Source of the DNA: Gossypium raimondii
Taxonomy: Eukaryota > Streptophyta > Magnoliopsida > Malvales > Malvaceae
DNA length: 64,000 nucleotides
Direction: 5' to 3'
Assembly: GCF_025698545.1 (NCBI RefSeq)
Contig: NC_068569.1
Coordinates: 12,400,001-12,464,000, forward strand
This document shows, piece after piece, positions 42,474 to 53,497 of the stretch (position 1 is the first letter of the stretch; each line of letters begins with the position of its first letter). The notes beneath the pieces are model-generated. The model did no database searches, was not told the DNA's origin, and worked only from the letters and a program-made list of their open reading frames with translations. The position numbers were made by a program, and so were the translations under genes.

Positions 42474-42758
42474 TTCCTCTTTACCCTGCATTTTACCATT
42501 TTACTGCTGTACGAATGTTTTAGAATGTTTTATATTTTTTTACCTGTTTACCCTGCTTGAATGTTTCCATTTTACTGTTTTTTCTAAAAATCTTTTTTAC
42601 CTGTTTACCCCCGTATGAATCGTACTTTTTGCTCAATGAACATTCACTTAGTTATCTTAAACTGTATGAATCATACTTCTTGCTTAATTAACATTTTTAC
42701 TACACACCATATCTATATGGAGATGCATACAGGTCTAGATATCTTACATTTTGCTTAA

Positions 42759-43465
42759 TTAACATTTGGAAACCTGGCGAAAATCTTTAATATGTTCATC
42801 TCCTTGCTTTTCAATGGCCATAAGAATAGCTTGCGTAACATCATTGATATCAGTAGTTTTCTGGTCTTGAGCTACAGCAATGGCTTCCATGGCAAAGAAA
42901 TGGCTGCAATTAACTCTAGCTCGAACAACATTAAGACCCAGTTCTTCAAACGCCTCTAGAATTGAGATCAATTTGTCCCTCCCTTTGTTGCAACTCACTT
43001 TGACTACAAACTCTTCTCCAACCTTCTCCACCTTCACTTCCTGCTAAGATCCCATGAATCATATACTTAAATTATAAAATGAAAAAAGAAACTGCTAATA
43101 TCTATATAACTATAATAGACACGGGGTAAGTAGATCACCTTTGAGACTTGTATATGTTTCAATAGAGTGAAGTATTGGTTTCTGATAGTCATCAGATTTT
43201 GGTACTCTCTGTGTATTTCTTCCAGCTTGACTTTGAGCTTGTGACATTGGAGAAGAACATTTAGGACTATGGAACTCCTTTTAACCTTTAAAAACCAAAA
43301 CAAAAGAAAAATGTTTTAAGTTTTTTTCTGGATAAAGAAATAAAAAGGATCTCAAAATAATAAAGAGTATATGTATATTTGCATTACAGATTTGGTGTTG
43401 GAGAGAGTTGGAAGAAACTGAAGCTTTCTGCGAGAAGCTGTTCTCCTTTGCAGCTTAGTTACCAT
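42759..43465 (-). CDS. Small bHLH-derived protein with ACT-like domain
   Basis: Three exons: 43388-43465 (26 codons), 43139-43285 (49 codons) and 42759-43040 (93 codons plus stop). All have GT/AG borders in phase 0, giving 168 residues. The N terminus is basic (MVTKLQRRTASRRKLQFL), followed by a helical segment (KSVKRSSIVLNVLLQCHKLKVKLEEI). The last exon is an ACT-like fold (EVKVEKVGEEFVVKVSCNKG...LISILEAFEELGLNVVRARV). It matches a plant family annotated as bHLH transcription factor, ACT-like domain. It lacks the E-box-reading Glu/Arg residues of a typical bHLH, so it more likely works through dimerisation than direct DNA contact (inference). The start is at the first Met and no lesion is seen. 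Confidence 0.85.
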
Positions 43466-44197
43466 TCTGAACTCTTTGGATGTATAAAATGTAAAGTAGT
43501 AGGATTTGAGTGTAGTAGCTTAGCTATTTATAGGATGGGAAAAGGGATGAGCACTTGAGAGAGAAGGGTATGTCTTGGGATCCATAAGTACGCCTTTGCT
43601 TGTCTCATATGGAAATTCTAATAGGACTAATCAGGAAAAAAAAATATTAAAGCCTTGGTGGTGAATGAGTTCATAATGTTGATGCCTTTTAAGGTTTTAA
43701 ATGTTTAATGTGAACTTTTCTCTAAATATTAAAGTCTTAACCTTTTAAAATGATAAAAATGATTTAATTGTTTAAAATTTATAAATAAATAGACTATTCA
43801 AATGGTGAATTTATAATTTTATTATTATGAAAATATATAATTTAATTTCGTTTAAAAAATTCTTAATTTTGTCGCTGGTTATAATTGAATTAATTTTATA
43901 AAATTAAGCTTTTAAATTAATTTTATCATTCAATTTAACAATAATGCTTCAATAAGTTTAGTTAATGTGACATTAGTTATGGAATATTGAATGGAATGAT
44001 TATCAGCTCATGTGACATCTTAAAAAAAGTAAGTGGTTATGGCAAATTAAATAATAACAGTAATATTAAATCAAAGGGTATACAAGGGTACACTTTGATT
44101 AGTTTAAAACCAAGAATAAAACAAATGAGGAAATGCCAAGACATGAAACCTCAAGACAAAATATCATTAGTATAATAGATTAAAGAAAAGGAAAAAA

Positions 44198-44210
44198 GGG
44201 GGGGGGGGGG
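44198..44210. repeat. G13 homopolymer
   Basis: Thirteen consecutive G in an AT-rich setting. Could be length-variable or a sequencing uncertainty. Confidence 0.8.
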
Positions 44211-44796
44211 TTGGCGGAAAGGAGCAAGGAGAAAAGCCAAAGTGATAAGGCTAAATTGGAATGATAGATAAAATGGAGCAATGTGGTTGTCATATTGTCG
44301 TTTCAGCTAGCAATATTTGCATGGGAAGGGATGTGGGAAAATAAGAGTCGGATGACAGAGGAAGGCAGCAGGGATCAGAATCAGGCAATCGATGGAACCA
44401 CAAAGAGTACAGTCAGTCAATGTTTGTATGTATCTATGTCATGCCAATGCCATGCCAAGCTGGTGGTGTTAAGGCATATTCCACAGTCTTCACGGGCCTT
44501 TCTTATTGGTTTCTCTTTGTTTTGTCTCCGGTAAGCAATGCCCCTTAAGTTTTTAGCCTTTGCCCTTTTCCTAGTTGTGGCTTCGTCAGGTCACATGTTC
44601 TGACACCATCACTTCTGTTTTATTCTTTATCGTTCTTTCTTCTTCTAGGGTTCATCATTTTGCCTCTTTTAAATTATATCCAGCTGTCTATCTATTCTGG
44701 GTTTCAAATTTGTGATGGTTAATATATTAATGTATATTTCACCTACTTGTTTTTCAGGTTTGAAAAGTTGGATCATTTCAGGTCCTTTTCCACCAC

Positions 44797-44799
<3 letters not shown>

Positions 44800-44829
<30 letters not shown>
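44800..44829. repeat. (AT)n microsatellite
   Basis: About 15 AT units without interruption. Confidence 0.92.
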
Positions 44830-44830
<1 letters not shown>

Positions 44831-45122
44831 TAGTTTCCCCCTCGTTTTATGTCTCATAATCCTTAACATTTGTTTCTCTTGGAAAGTTTAATGCTTCAAC
44901 GAGATCTTTGATAATAAAATGACTAAAAGCAGGAAGTATATATATATGATTACATTGACGCGTACAGTCTATGATATGTCGTATGTAAATTCTACTGTGA
45001 CACCAAATAGTGGCTATCCATAACCTAGAGGTCCGCGAATTCTTGTTCCCTTTCCTTAGTATAATATGAAAAAGATTAAAAGCATTAATAATAAGCTAAT
45101 TGGTTGCAAATGGTTCACACTC

Positions 45123-45327
45123 TGTTAGATACTATACTAATACACTGAAACAGAGAACAAAATAAGAAGGATGAATTTACTGAGAAAATTGATTTGTACT
45201 CTTTATCTGCTTGAATCAATACACTACTAATGTTTATATACTTGTATATGAGTAACTGCTCTTAACCAACTACATACCGGACTAATTAACTAAATGATAA
45301 CAGACTAACAATCTCTATACTCTAACA
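45123..45327 (-). repeat. 3' LTR of copia 2
   Basis: 205-bp TGTTAG...CTAACA repeat. On the minus strand it follows the RNase H coding end and a purine-rich GAGAAGCTGGGTGAA tract that can serve as polypurine primer. Confidence 0.93.
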
Positions 45328-45339
45328 TTCACCCAGCTT

Positions 45340-45944
45340 CTCAATAGGTAAAACCCGAAGTAAACTTCAAAAATGAGCAAAAATAGAGACAGGCAATGGT
45401 TTAATAAGAATATCTGTGACCTTGTCACAGGCTGGCACTTCACCTACAACGAGTGAGCCACTAGCAACCTTCTCGCGAACAAAAAATAAGTCAAGTTTGA
45501 CATGTTTGAATTTGGAGTGTAAGACGGGATTAGCTGCAACAGCGACTGCGCTGGAGTTGTCACACCAAACAGCAGGAGTATCAACAAAATTTATTTGTAA
45601 TTCTATTAGCAAAGAAACTAACCAAGTAATATCACTAGTAGCTGCAGCTAAGCTCCGATATTCAGCCTCTGCCATGGATCGAGCAACAACTTGTTGTTTC
45701 TTGGAACACCATGAGACAGGTGTATGACCAAAGTAGACACAATAGCTTGTCGTAGAACGGCGGTCATCAAAATCTAGACCTCAGTTGGCATCAGCATAAC
45801 CCACTAAAGAGAGTCTGTCGGATCGATGAAAAACCAACCCATGATTAATAGTGCCATGTAAATACCTCAAGATACGTTTTAATGCTACCAGATGAAGTGT
45901 AGTAGGGCATGCATGAATTGACACACATGATTTACCACATATGT
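45340..45944 (-). pseudogene. Copia 2 RNase H part
   Basis: Minus-strand frame with MAEAEYRSLAAATSDITW, VWCDNSSAVAVAANPV, HSKFKHVKLDLFFVRE and DILIKPLPVS, the conserved RNase H end of copia polyproteins. The N-terminal side is joined to reverse transcriptase at 49138 across LTR C. Stops occur upstream of 45675. Confidence 0.88.
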
Positions 45945-48900
45945 TGTAACAGCCAAATTTTCAGTAGTGTCGAAAACAATGATTTTGGATCACTAAATCT
46001 GACAAGTAAGCTTGAAAATTTAATAAATTAATAATAATGAGTCAACTGTGAATTTAGAAGAATTTTTGAATTAGTGAATTTTGTGATTCAAAAAGAATTT
46101 AATAGGTAAATTGAGTCTAAAACGAGGTATCGGGACCTCAAATTCATAAAACGAGCCATAAATATTTTTATAAATATTTATGGAGTGTCATTGAGTTAGT
46201 ATTAAAGTTTCATTAGAAAATTTTAACGTTGGGATAGCCAATTAATTAAAAAGGACTAAATTGAAAATAATGCAAAATTTGTTAAATTGTGATTAAATAG
46301 CTTAAGTGACTAATAAGGAGGGATTTAAAAGGCAATTAGATCCAAATTATATGGGCTGGACGGTTTGGGCAAGCAAATCAGCAAGAAAATAAGGAGGAAC
46401 AAGGGTAAAATTAGAAATTTTGCAAATTAAACATATAAAACAAAGACAAAATTGAAAAATCTAGAGATTTCATCATTTTTCTTCAGCCAAAACGCCATAG
46501 GAGAGAGTTTTCAAGCAGGTTTTTCATATTTTTCATCATATCAGGAATCCAAAGATAAACGCAGAAAAGAGAAAATATCAAATTAGTCACTGAATTTTTA
46601 AAAATTCTACTAATTGACCCAGGTAAGTTCATATGGCTAAATTTAATGAATTGTTATGAAAATTTCATGAATGATATGGTATGCTATTGTATATGAATGT
46701 TATTAAACTGAGATAATTGTGAAAATATGAATGTTTGAATAAAAATTCTAATTTAGTGGAACATTGGATTGAGTATTTTCGTTCAGTGACTCATATGCAT
46801 TGAAGGAAAGACCATGGTTGGACCATGACAATATATGATATGTGCTTCCGTGTAAGACCATGGCTGGGCTATGGCTTTGGTGTATGATATGTGATTATGT
46901 GCAAGACCATAGTTATACTATGACATTGTGAAAACGAAGTACTCAATTCCGTAACCGTTCCCTAAATTGATTAAGAAAAGTAAGCGATAAATGGACCCAA
47001 GAAATTGAAATTGATTATTATTTGATATTGAGCTTAATTAAGTAAATATTGAGGTAAGTAACTTTATTGAATTGAATTTAGAAAATTGAATTGAATAAGA
47101 AATATGTGTTAGTATTGAATTATGTTATATGTGTTATTAAAAGTAAAATATATTGATACATGAAATTTTGTGCTAAGGACTAAATTACAAAATATATAAA
47201 AGTGATATATGAAATATATGATAAGGATTATTAGTGAATTATGGATGAATAATGAATTTAGAAATATATTACATGTATTAAAGATAGTGAAGATATAAGT
47301 ATACAGATTATCGGTGCAAGGATTAAATTGTAAAGTATATAGAAACATTATGCGAAAAGTGTAAAAGTGATAAATGTGCATAATATAATTTGTCCAAGTA
47401 GACGAGATTAGAACTACTAGAATATTAGTGGCATGCCATGAGGAACCTTAGCGCTATCTGATTATTAGCACATTAGTGCTCCGATTATTAGCACATCAGT
47501 GTTATCTGATTATTAGCACATCAGGGCTCTCTGATTATTAGCACATTAATGCTCTCTGATTATTAGCACGTTAGTGCTCTCCGATTAGCACATCTGTGCT
47601 CTCTGTATAGCACTTTGTGCTCTCTGTTCATTAGTGCATAATAATGCACCTCTGTATTTGTTCCGTATATTCGACATGTTCTGTAAAGTCTACTTTGGGC
47701 TAAGAATATGAAATAGTGAATTGAAAATAGAATGTGAAATATGTTGCAAATATATGGAATATATGAGTTAAATACTCATGAAATGACTATAGAATGGATA
47801 TTGCAATTGTATAATGAAATGTGAAATAAATTGTGAAAAACTATTTATATAGCAAGCATGAGAATTGAGATATTTGTGAAACAAATGAAATATAATATGG
47901 TTGTTGTAATAAACTCAAGTGTGACATGTCGAGAAAATAAGTTTATCAAAGTTGAATTTATATATAATATGTGCAAGTGCGCTAACCAGTGTGGTTGCTT
48001 GATGCATAGGAAAGTGCCAAGCCATTGGCGGAATGGTAATATGATTATTTATATAATGCATTGAATTTTTAAGCATTTAAGTGAAAATATGTTGGTGCTC
48101 ATTAAAAATTGGTAAGGTTTAAATTATGCAATTTTTTTTTTATGAAATGACTTATTATGCGATCGATTCGAAAAAAATTAAAGGCTTTGGTTAAATGCAC
48201 TAGCTTGTGATCATGGTTGAATGATATGATTATGACTTGTGTGTTAGGCATATGGGATAAATGTGGAAAGTAAAGAAATGAAAATGAAAATAAAGAAATT
48301 TAGAAGAGTTAAAGTTATATATAAAATCTTACTAAGCTTACATTAGCTTACTCCTGTGTGTTTAATGTTTTTTGTAGATTGATGTGAAATTGGTGGATCG
48401 GATCAACACATCAGGGCACACTATCCAGATTACTTCGGTAAATTTTATTGTGCATCTTAAGGTTTATATGGCATGTATGGGGTTTAATTGAAAGGAAGTG
48501 AATGTGTTATAAACTTAGTTATCAACATTTTTCACTAAAACAGTTTTGGACTGCAGCAGTAGTCCAACTTTGAAAATTCACCAAAAATTATGGAAATCGA
48601 ATTAGAGGTTGAATAAAATATAAAATTAAAGCTTATTGAGTCTAGTTTTACATAGAAGAAACAGTGTAAGCAAAATAATTTCATATTATAAGATATTTAA
48701 ATTTTTATGAGACAGGGTCAGAGTGATTTTAGAATCCCCTATTTTGACTTTGGAAAATCATTAAAAATTCGTATAAAAATAATGATGTGTTATAATGTCT
48801 ATTTTAAATAGAAACAAATGGGAACATTATCCGAATCTCGTACGAGGAGATAATTAATTTTTAGTGAAGAAAGGTCGAAACTGTCAGATAGTAGAATATG

Positions 48901-49137
48901 GATGACTTTAAAGAATAAACTGTACTTATTGGCTAAACCATAAATTTTGAAAATTTTATGGTTAGAAGATATGTGAGTCTAGTTTTAGAGAAATTTAGCA
49001 GATCTTAATTCGGAGTTCCGTAGCTCAAGATATAGATAATTTAATGACGATGACTTGAGTGGACAACTTTGATATGTAAACTCCGATAACATCCTGTAAC
49101 CCTGTTTTGGTGAAGGATGTGCGTTAAGGGTGTTACA
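45945..49137 (+). mobile_element. Solo LTR C, 3193 bp, inserted in copia 2
   Basis: It starts TGTAACAGCCAAATTTTC at 45945 and ends GGGTGTTACA at 49137. The flanks are TATGT (45940-45944) and TATGC (49138-49142), a 5-bp duplication with one mismatch. Removing it restores the copia polyprotein between RSDIAY and the following residues (compare copia 1, RPDIAYNVNR). It shares sequence with LTR B over the start and the CTAAACC..TTTTATGG region near the end. No retroviral ORF. Confidence 0.88.
47448..47655. repeat. Eight-unit hairpin array in LTR C, period about 24 bp
   Basis: Units AGCACATTAGTGCT (about 47467), AGCACATCAGTGTT, AGCACATCAGGGCT, AGCACATTAATGCT, AGCACGTTAGTGCT, AGCACATCTGTGCT, AGCACTTTGTGCT and GTGCATAATAATGCAC, joined by CTCTGATTATT linkers. 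Most stems are AGCAC/GTGCT. The cluster follows the conserved GGCATGCCATGAGG segment at 47430. Confidence 0.88.
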
Positions 49138-50345
49138 TATGCAATATCTGACCGAGTTAGAACCACATATTGAAGAGCACCGGCAAGACTTTTATATTTA
49201 GTAAGGTTAGCAAGCCGATTACCCTCATCTTTAGACAAAGTAGACAAACTAACCATCGGCGCATGAACACTCTTTGCATTAGCGAGAAAACTCCTGTCAA
49301 GCAGGTCCCGAATGTATTTGTGTTGACATAAGTGGAGATTTCCAGTAGGTGATCGAGTAACTTCAATACCTAAAAAATAATAGAGGTCGCCCATGTCGTT
49401 TAGAGAAAATTCATTATGTAGCTGCTAAACAAAATAGACCAAAACATAGACGATTGACTTGGTTGTAACTTTAACAAAAAAGGAAGCATTAGATTTAGAT
49501 AAGACAAAACCAATAGAGACAAGGAACTGTTTCAATTTTTCAAACCAGGCACGCGAAGCTTACCATAATCCATACAATGCTTTTGTCAGACGACACACCA
49601 AAGGTTCACCATTTGGTCTATAGTGAACACAACCTAGAGGTTGCTACATAAACACTTCGTTAGTGAGATCTCCATTTAAAAAGGTATTGTTTACATCGAC
49701 TTGACGGAGTTGCCAACCATTTGATACAACAATAGATAATATGGTTCGGATAGTAGCAGGTTTGACCACTGGACTAAACGTTTCCTTGAAGTCACATCCA
49801 AGTACTTGTGAACATCCCTTTGTTACCAACTGTGCCTTCCGCCGATTAATAGATCCATCAAGATTCTTCTTGATTTTGAAAAGCCATTTGCATCCAATCA
49901 CTTTCTGACCAGAAGGTAGAGGAACAGGTTCCCAGGTAGAGTTAGCTAGTAAATTGTTAAATTCAACCTAAACTTCTAAATTCCACTCCTTATGAGCAAG
50001 ACCTTCCTCAACAGAGCGTGACTCAAAATCTACAGCTTCAGCTGACAAAGCCTTGGGTTTAAAAATTCCTGCCTTAGATTGAGTAACCATAGTGTGAGTA
50101 TTTCTCGAAAGGATAGGAGGAATATTTGAGGGCGCAGGTGTTGGTTGTAGCGGAAGAACTTCAGTAGACGGAATTGGAAGGTGATGCTCCCTCAGATCAG
50201 ATCCTAATCTAGCCGATGAATCAATTGAGACGGTTTGTAGCGGACTACATGTAGTTGGTGATTCAACGAAAACAGACTGTACGGAATTGCAACTTGGAGC
50301 AGGCAAATGTACCGTAGGCGAAGGCATAGTGGTTCGGCTAGTCAC
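49041..50345 (-). pseudogene. Copia 2 linker and reverse transcriptase, split by LTR C
   Basis: Reads VTQSKAGIFKPKALSAEAVDFESRSVEE, then the polymerase KWLFKIKKNLDGSINRRKAQ, TIRTILSIVVSNGWQLRQVDVN, NTFLNGDLTNEVF. Several stops break it between 49644 and 49400, and the YVDD box has been lost to a deletion near 49437 (compare copia 1). The later part MGDLYYFLGIEVTRSPTGNLHL is intact up to LTR C. Confidence 0.87.
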
Positions 50346-50531
50346 TGTGGTGGATTGAGAAGAAGACTAAACAATAGGAACATACGTGGTAACACATGAA
50401 GGAGTCTGAACGTTGTTCAAGACTGACGAAGGAAACATGAATCGGCGCTCATAAAAAATAACATGACGAGAGATAATCACCTCACCATCCAGTATGAGAC
50501 AGTGATAGCCCTTATATTGAGGGCTATACCC

Positions 50532-51119
50532 CTAAAACGTACATGGCTGTGAACAAAAATCCAGCTTGTTTTGCATAAAAGGACGCAAATATGGAAAACA
50601 ACAACCAAACACCCTTAAGTGATCATATGTAGGTTCACAACCATGAAGAATCTGATACGGAGACTGACCTTTTAGGACCAGAGTGGGCAGACGATTGATA
50701 AGACGAACAACACTACAGAATGCATAACCCCAGTAGTCCATAGGTAAATTGGCCTGGGCCAAAAGCGTAAGACCAATCTCCACAATGTGTCTGTGTTTAT
50801 GTTCAGCAACACCATTTTGTTCAAACGTATGTGGGCAAGAAAAATGATGAAGAATCCCATGACTAGCCAGAACCGATGCAAAAGCACGAAACTCTCTGCC
50901 CCAATCACTTTGAAATTTTTTAATATTTTTCCCAAACTGAGTGACAACCATCTTCTGAAACTGAAGAAAACACTCAACTGCTTGAGATTTACGTTTAATC
51001 AAATAAACTTGGGTAAACCGACTACACATGTCAATAAATGAAACATAATACAGATTACCCCCACAGGCAACAGAAGCTGGTCCCCACAAATCAGAAACAA
51101 CAAATTCAAATAATTTCAT
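50532..51119 (-). pseudogene. Copia 2 integrase core, largely intact
   Basis: A 195-codon minus-strand frame with the DDE/RNase-H-like fold of retroviral integrases: FVVSDLWGPASV (first Asp), then KNIKKFQSDWGREFRAFA (second Asp), EQNGVAEHKHRHIVE (Glu). The HHCC domain lies upstream across a stop. It would join element DNA to the genome. The core motifs survive, but the frame is closed at both ends by stops. This is the part that copia 1 has lost. Confidence 0.9.
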
Positions 51120-51239
51120 ATATTCAGTAGTAGAGTGTGAAAAGGGTAATTTATGTGATTTCCCTTTCTAACATGCAATACAAACATTATCAATACATTT
51201 TTTTATTGGAAACAATTAAAAACTTGTCAAGAACAAGTT

Positions 51240-52444
51240 TAACAACTACAGTAGAAGGGTGACCAAGTCTTTTATGCCACAATGTAAAGACATCATCATC
51301 TGAAAAACAATCTTGAATCCTGGTGTTGTGAATAGAAAGAATTAAGCCGAATAAACAAACGGATCGGCCGAAAATTGATAAAGACCATCACAAACTTGGC
51401 TTCGCAGCAAAGTTTTCTATTTCTGGATGTCCTTAACAACACAATAAGATGAATAAAATTCGAAAAATACATTATTGTCATTAGCAAACTGAGAGACAGT
51501 CATAAGATTTTTCCGGATGCTCGGCACGCACAAAACATTAGATAGATGTAATAACTTCTTCTTTGTAGGCAGAACTGTATTTCTAATAGACGAGATTTTA
51601 GTGGGGGTCCCATTCCCCATTAAAAGAGAAGAAGTACCTGAGTATGGAGTGGACTCATTTAAACTAGAAGCATTCTGACAGACATGGTGAGTGGCCCCGA
51701 AATTTGGATACTAGGACTAAGTTTCTACTGGCATAGGGACATACAAATCAATACTATCAAAGTTGGACTCATACTGTGTGGCAACCAAAAAATTAGACAA
51801 ATTAAAATCAGGAATTTGGGGCAGCCCAACACACTGTGACGAGTCAAAATCAAACACTCGTGCTCGTGGTTTAGTCCACCACGGGACGTTGGGACCATTA
51901 TTTCTCATAGAGCTTTCAAGGCCCACATAATTAACATTAGGCTTAGTCGAATTTTGTCCAAAATTTGGACCAGCATTGGCCTGCCCACTATGTTGACCAT
52001 TAGGACCAGACGACTTAAAGCTCTGGCCTACAGTATTCGGCCTGTGCACCCCAACAGAAGGCCTAAAATGTTGCTGGCCCAGGTCGCGCCCAAAATCGCG
52101 CCCCAATTCTCGCCCAAGGTGTGGTCTGTCATATGGACCATAAGAAACATTTGGGCCACCAGCAAACCCAACTATAGCACTAAACGGTCCAGCAAAATTA
52201 AACCCATAACCTACTTCATTAATTTTAGTAAACACAAAAGGATTAGAAACCCTAGACTGCGATAATTGATATCCAAAAGTTTGAGATGATGGCCATTCTC
52301 CCCATGAAGTGCCACCAGGAAACTGAGCCAGAGCAGTCTCCGCAGGCTGCCCAAGTCCACCGAAACCAACAGATCAGCTAGAGAAAACACTATACAGCTC
52401 CTGTCCAGCATGAGTAGAGGAAAATCACGTCGTGGTTGAAGCAT
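51240..52444 (-). pseudogene. Copia 2 protease and pre-integrase region
   Basis: A Gly/Pro/Asn-rich linker (52235-51717) leads to YPNFGATHHVC near 51700, where copia 1 has YPDSGATHHVC. The catalytic Asp-Ser-Gly of the aspartic protease has become Asn-Phe-Gly, so it cannot be active. VLCVPSIRKNLMTVSQF follows (51620-51417), then a stop. Confidence 0.85.
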
Positions 52445-52484
52445 TTAGGCCGTTGTAGTCATGATTGAACTGGTAGAAGCAACG

Positions 52485-53304
52485 CTACGCCAAATGACCA
52501 TAACGGCCACATATCTGACACTGTGTCCGAGGATGAAACCCACGCCCACGTGAACTAGATGTGGAACGACCACTACGATCTAATTTGGTTAATGTCGTAA
52601 TCGAAGCCTCAACTATGTGAGCATGCATCGGCACATCACGCACCATTCTTGTCTGACGGCTTTCAAACTCCAATAAGACATCAACAATTTTTTGGAACGG
52701 ACAGGTCTCCGATGAGAAAGAGGCCAGAGTTAGGACCGCATCAAAATCAGACGAGAGACCAGCAAAAATCACCTTCACCTTTCGGCCTTTGAGACGATAG
52801 ATCTAAAAGCTTCAAGCAATGCGCAGGTATTCTGGATTTTTGCAATATATTCTTTAATAGTTAACTCACCTTTCTTGATGAAGTGCAGGTCTTAATATGT
52901 GACATTTTAGCACCAGTGGAGGCAACAAATAAACGATTTGTAGTGCTCCAGACATCATAGGCCGTTTTAGTAGCTGTAAAGCAAGACAATAAGGAAGCAC
53001 TAATAGTAGAGAGTAACCAAGAAGCTAGTAGCTTATCTTGTTGAAGAAACAATGACACATCAGGATTTGGAGTCAGAACACCATCCGGAGACGCCACAAA
53101 TCTAGGCGGAGCAGGTAACGTGCTTTCTAAAAAACCTTGCAACTCATATCCTTCTATGATTAATCTAATATGTTGCTGCCATTGCACAAAGTTTCCGTCA
53201 TCTAATTTCACTGTGTCGTGACGAGGGAATGACCGAATCAAACGCGAGCTGAAAAAAGACAGACTAGAATGATCAACGGAAGTGGAATCTATTGAATGAG
53301 CCAT
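52485..53304 (-). pseudogene. Copia 2 gag, frameshifted
   Basis: Starts MAHSIDSTSVDHSSLSFF at 53304. It reads on through FPRHDTVKLDDGNFVQWQQHI, GYELQGFLESTLPAPPR and KLLASWLLSTISASLLSCF to a frameshift near 52870. Then VIFAGLSSDFDAVLTLASF and the zinc knuckle CQICGRYGHLA, after which the last Cys region is changed (TGG/TAG at about 52485). Binds and packages element RNA in the intact relatives. Confidence 0.9.
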
Positions 53305-53340
53305 GAATCGGTAGCGAAAGCAGACACCAGGAGGTTAGGT

Positions 53341-53351
53341 GACTAATACCA
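53341..53351 (-). other. Primer binding site of copia 2 (tRNA-iMet, one mismatch)
   Basis: TGGTATTAGTC adjacent to the 5' LTR. It has a C-to-T change against TGGTATCAG of copia 1. Confidence 0.75.
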
Positions 53352-53497
53352 TGTTAGATACTATACTAATACACTAAAACAAAGAACAAAATGAGAATGA
53401 TGAATTTATTGAGAAAATTGATTTGTATTCTTTATCTGCTTGAATCAATACACTATTGATGTTTATATACTTGAATATGAGTAACTGCTCCAAACCA

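Larger units (their letters stand above)
43466..45122. other. Intergenic, microsatellites, no gene seen
   Basis: Upstream region of the ACT-like gene followed by AT-rich sequence. It contains a 13-base G run (44198-44210) and an (AT)n run (44800-44829). Short ORFs show no domains. It ends at the CACTC target duplication of copia 2 (45118-45122). Confidence 0.55.

Noticed and set aside
47448-47655. Regular short repeats with spacers resembling a CRISPR array
   Set aside because: Plant nuclear DNA, spacers are not unique (CTCTGATTATT recurs), no cas genes, and it lies inside an LTR.
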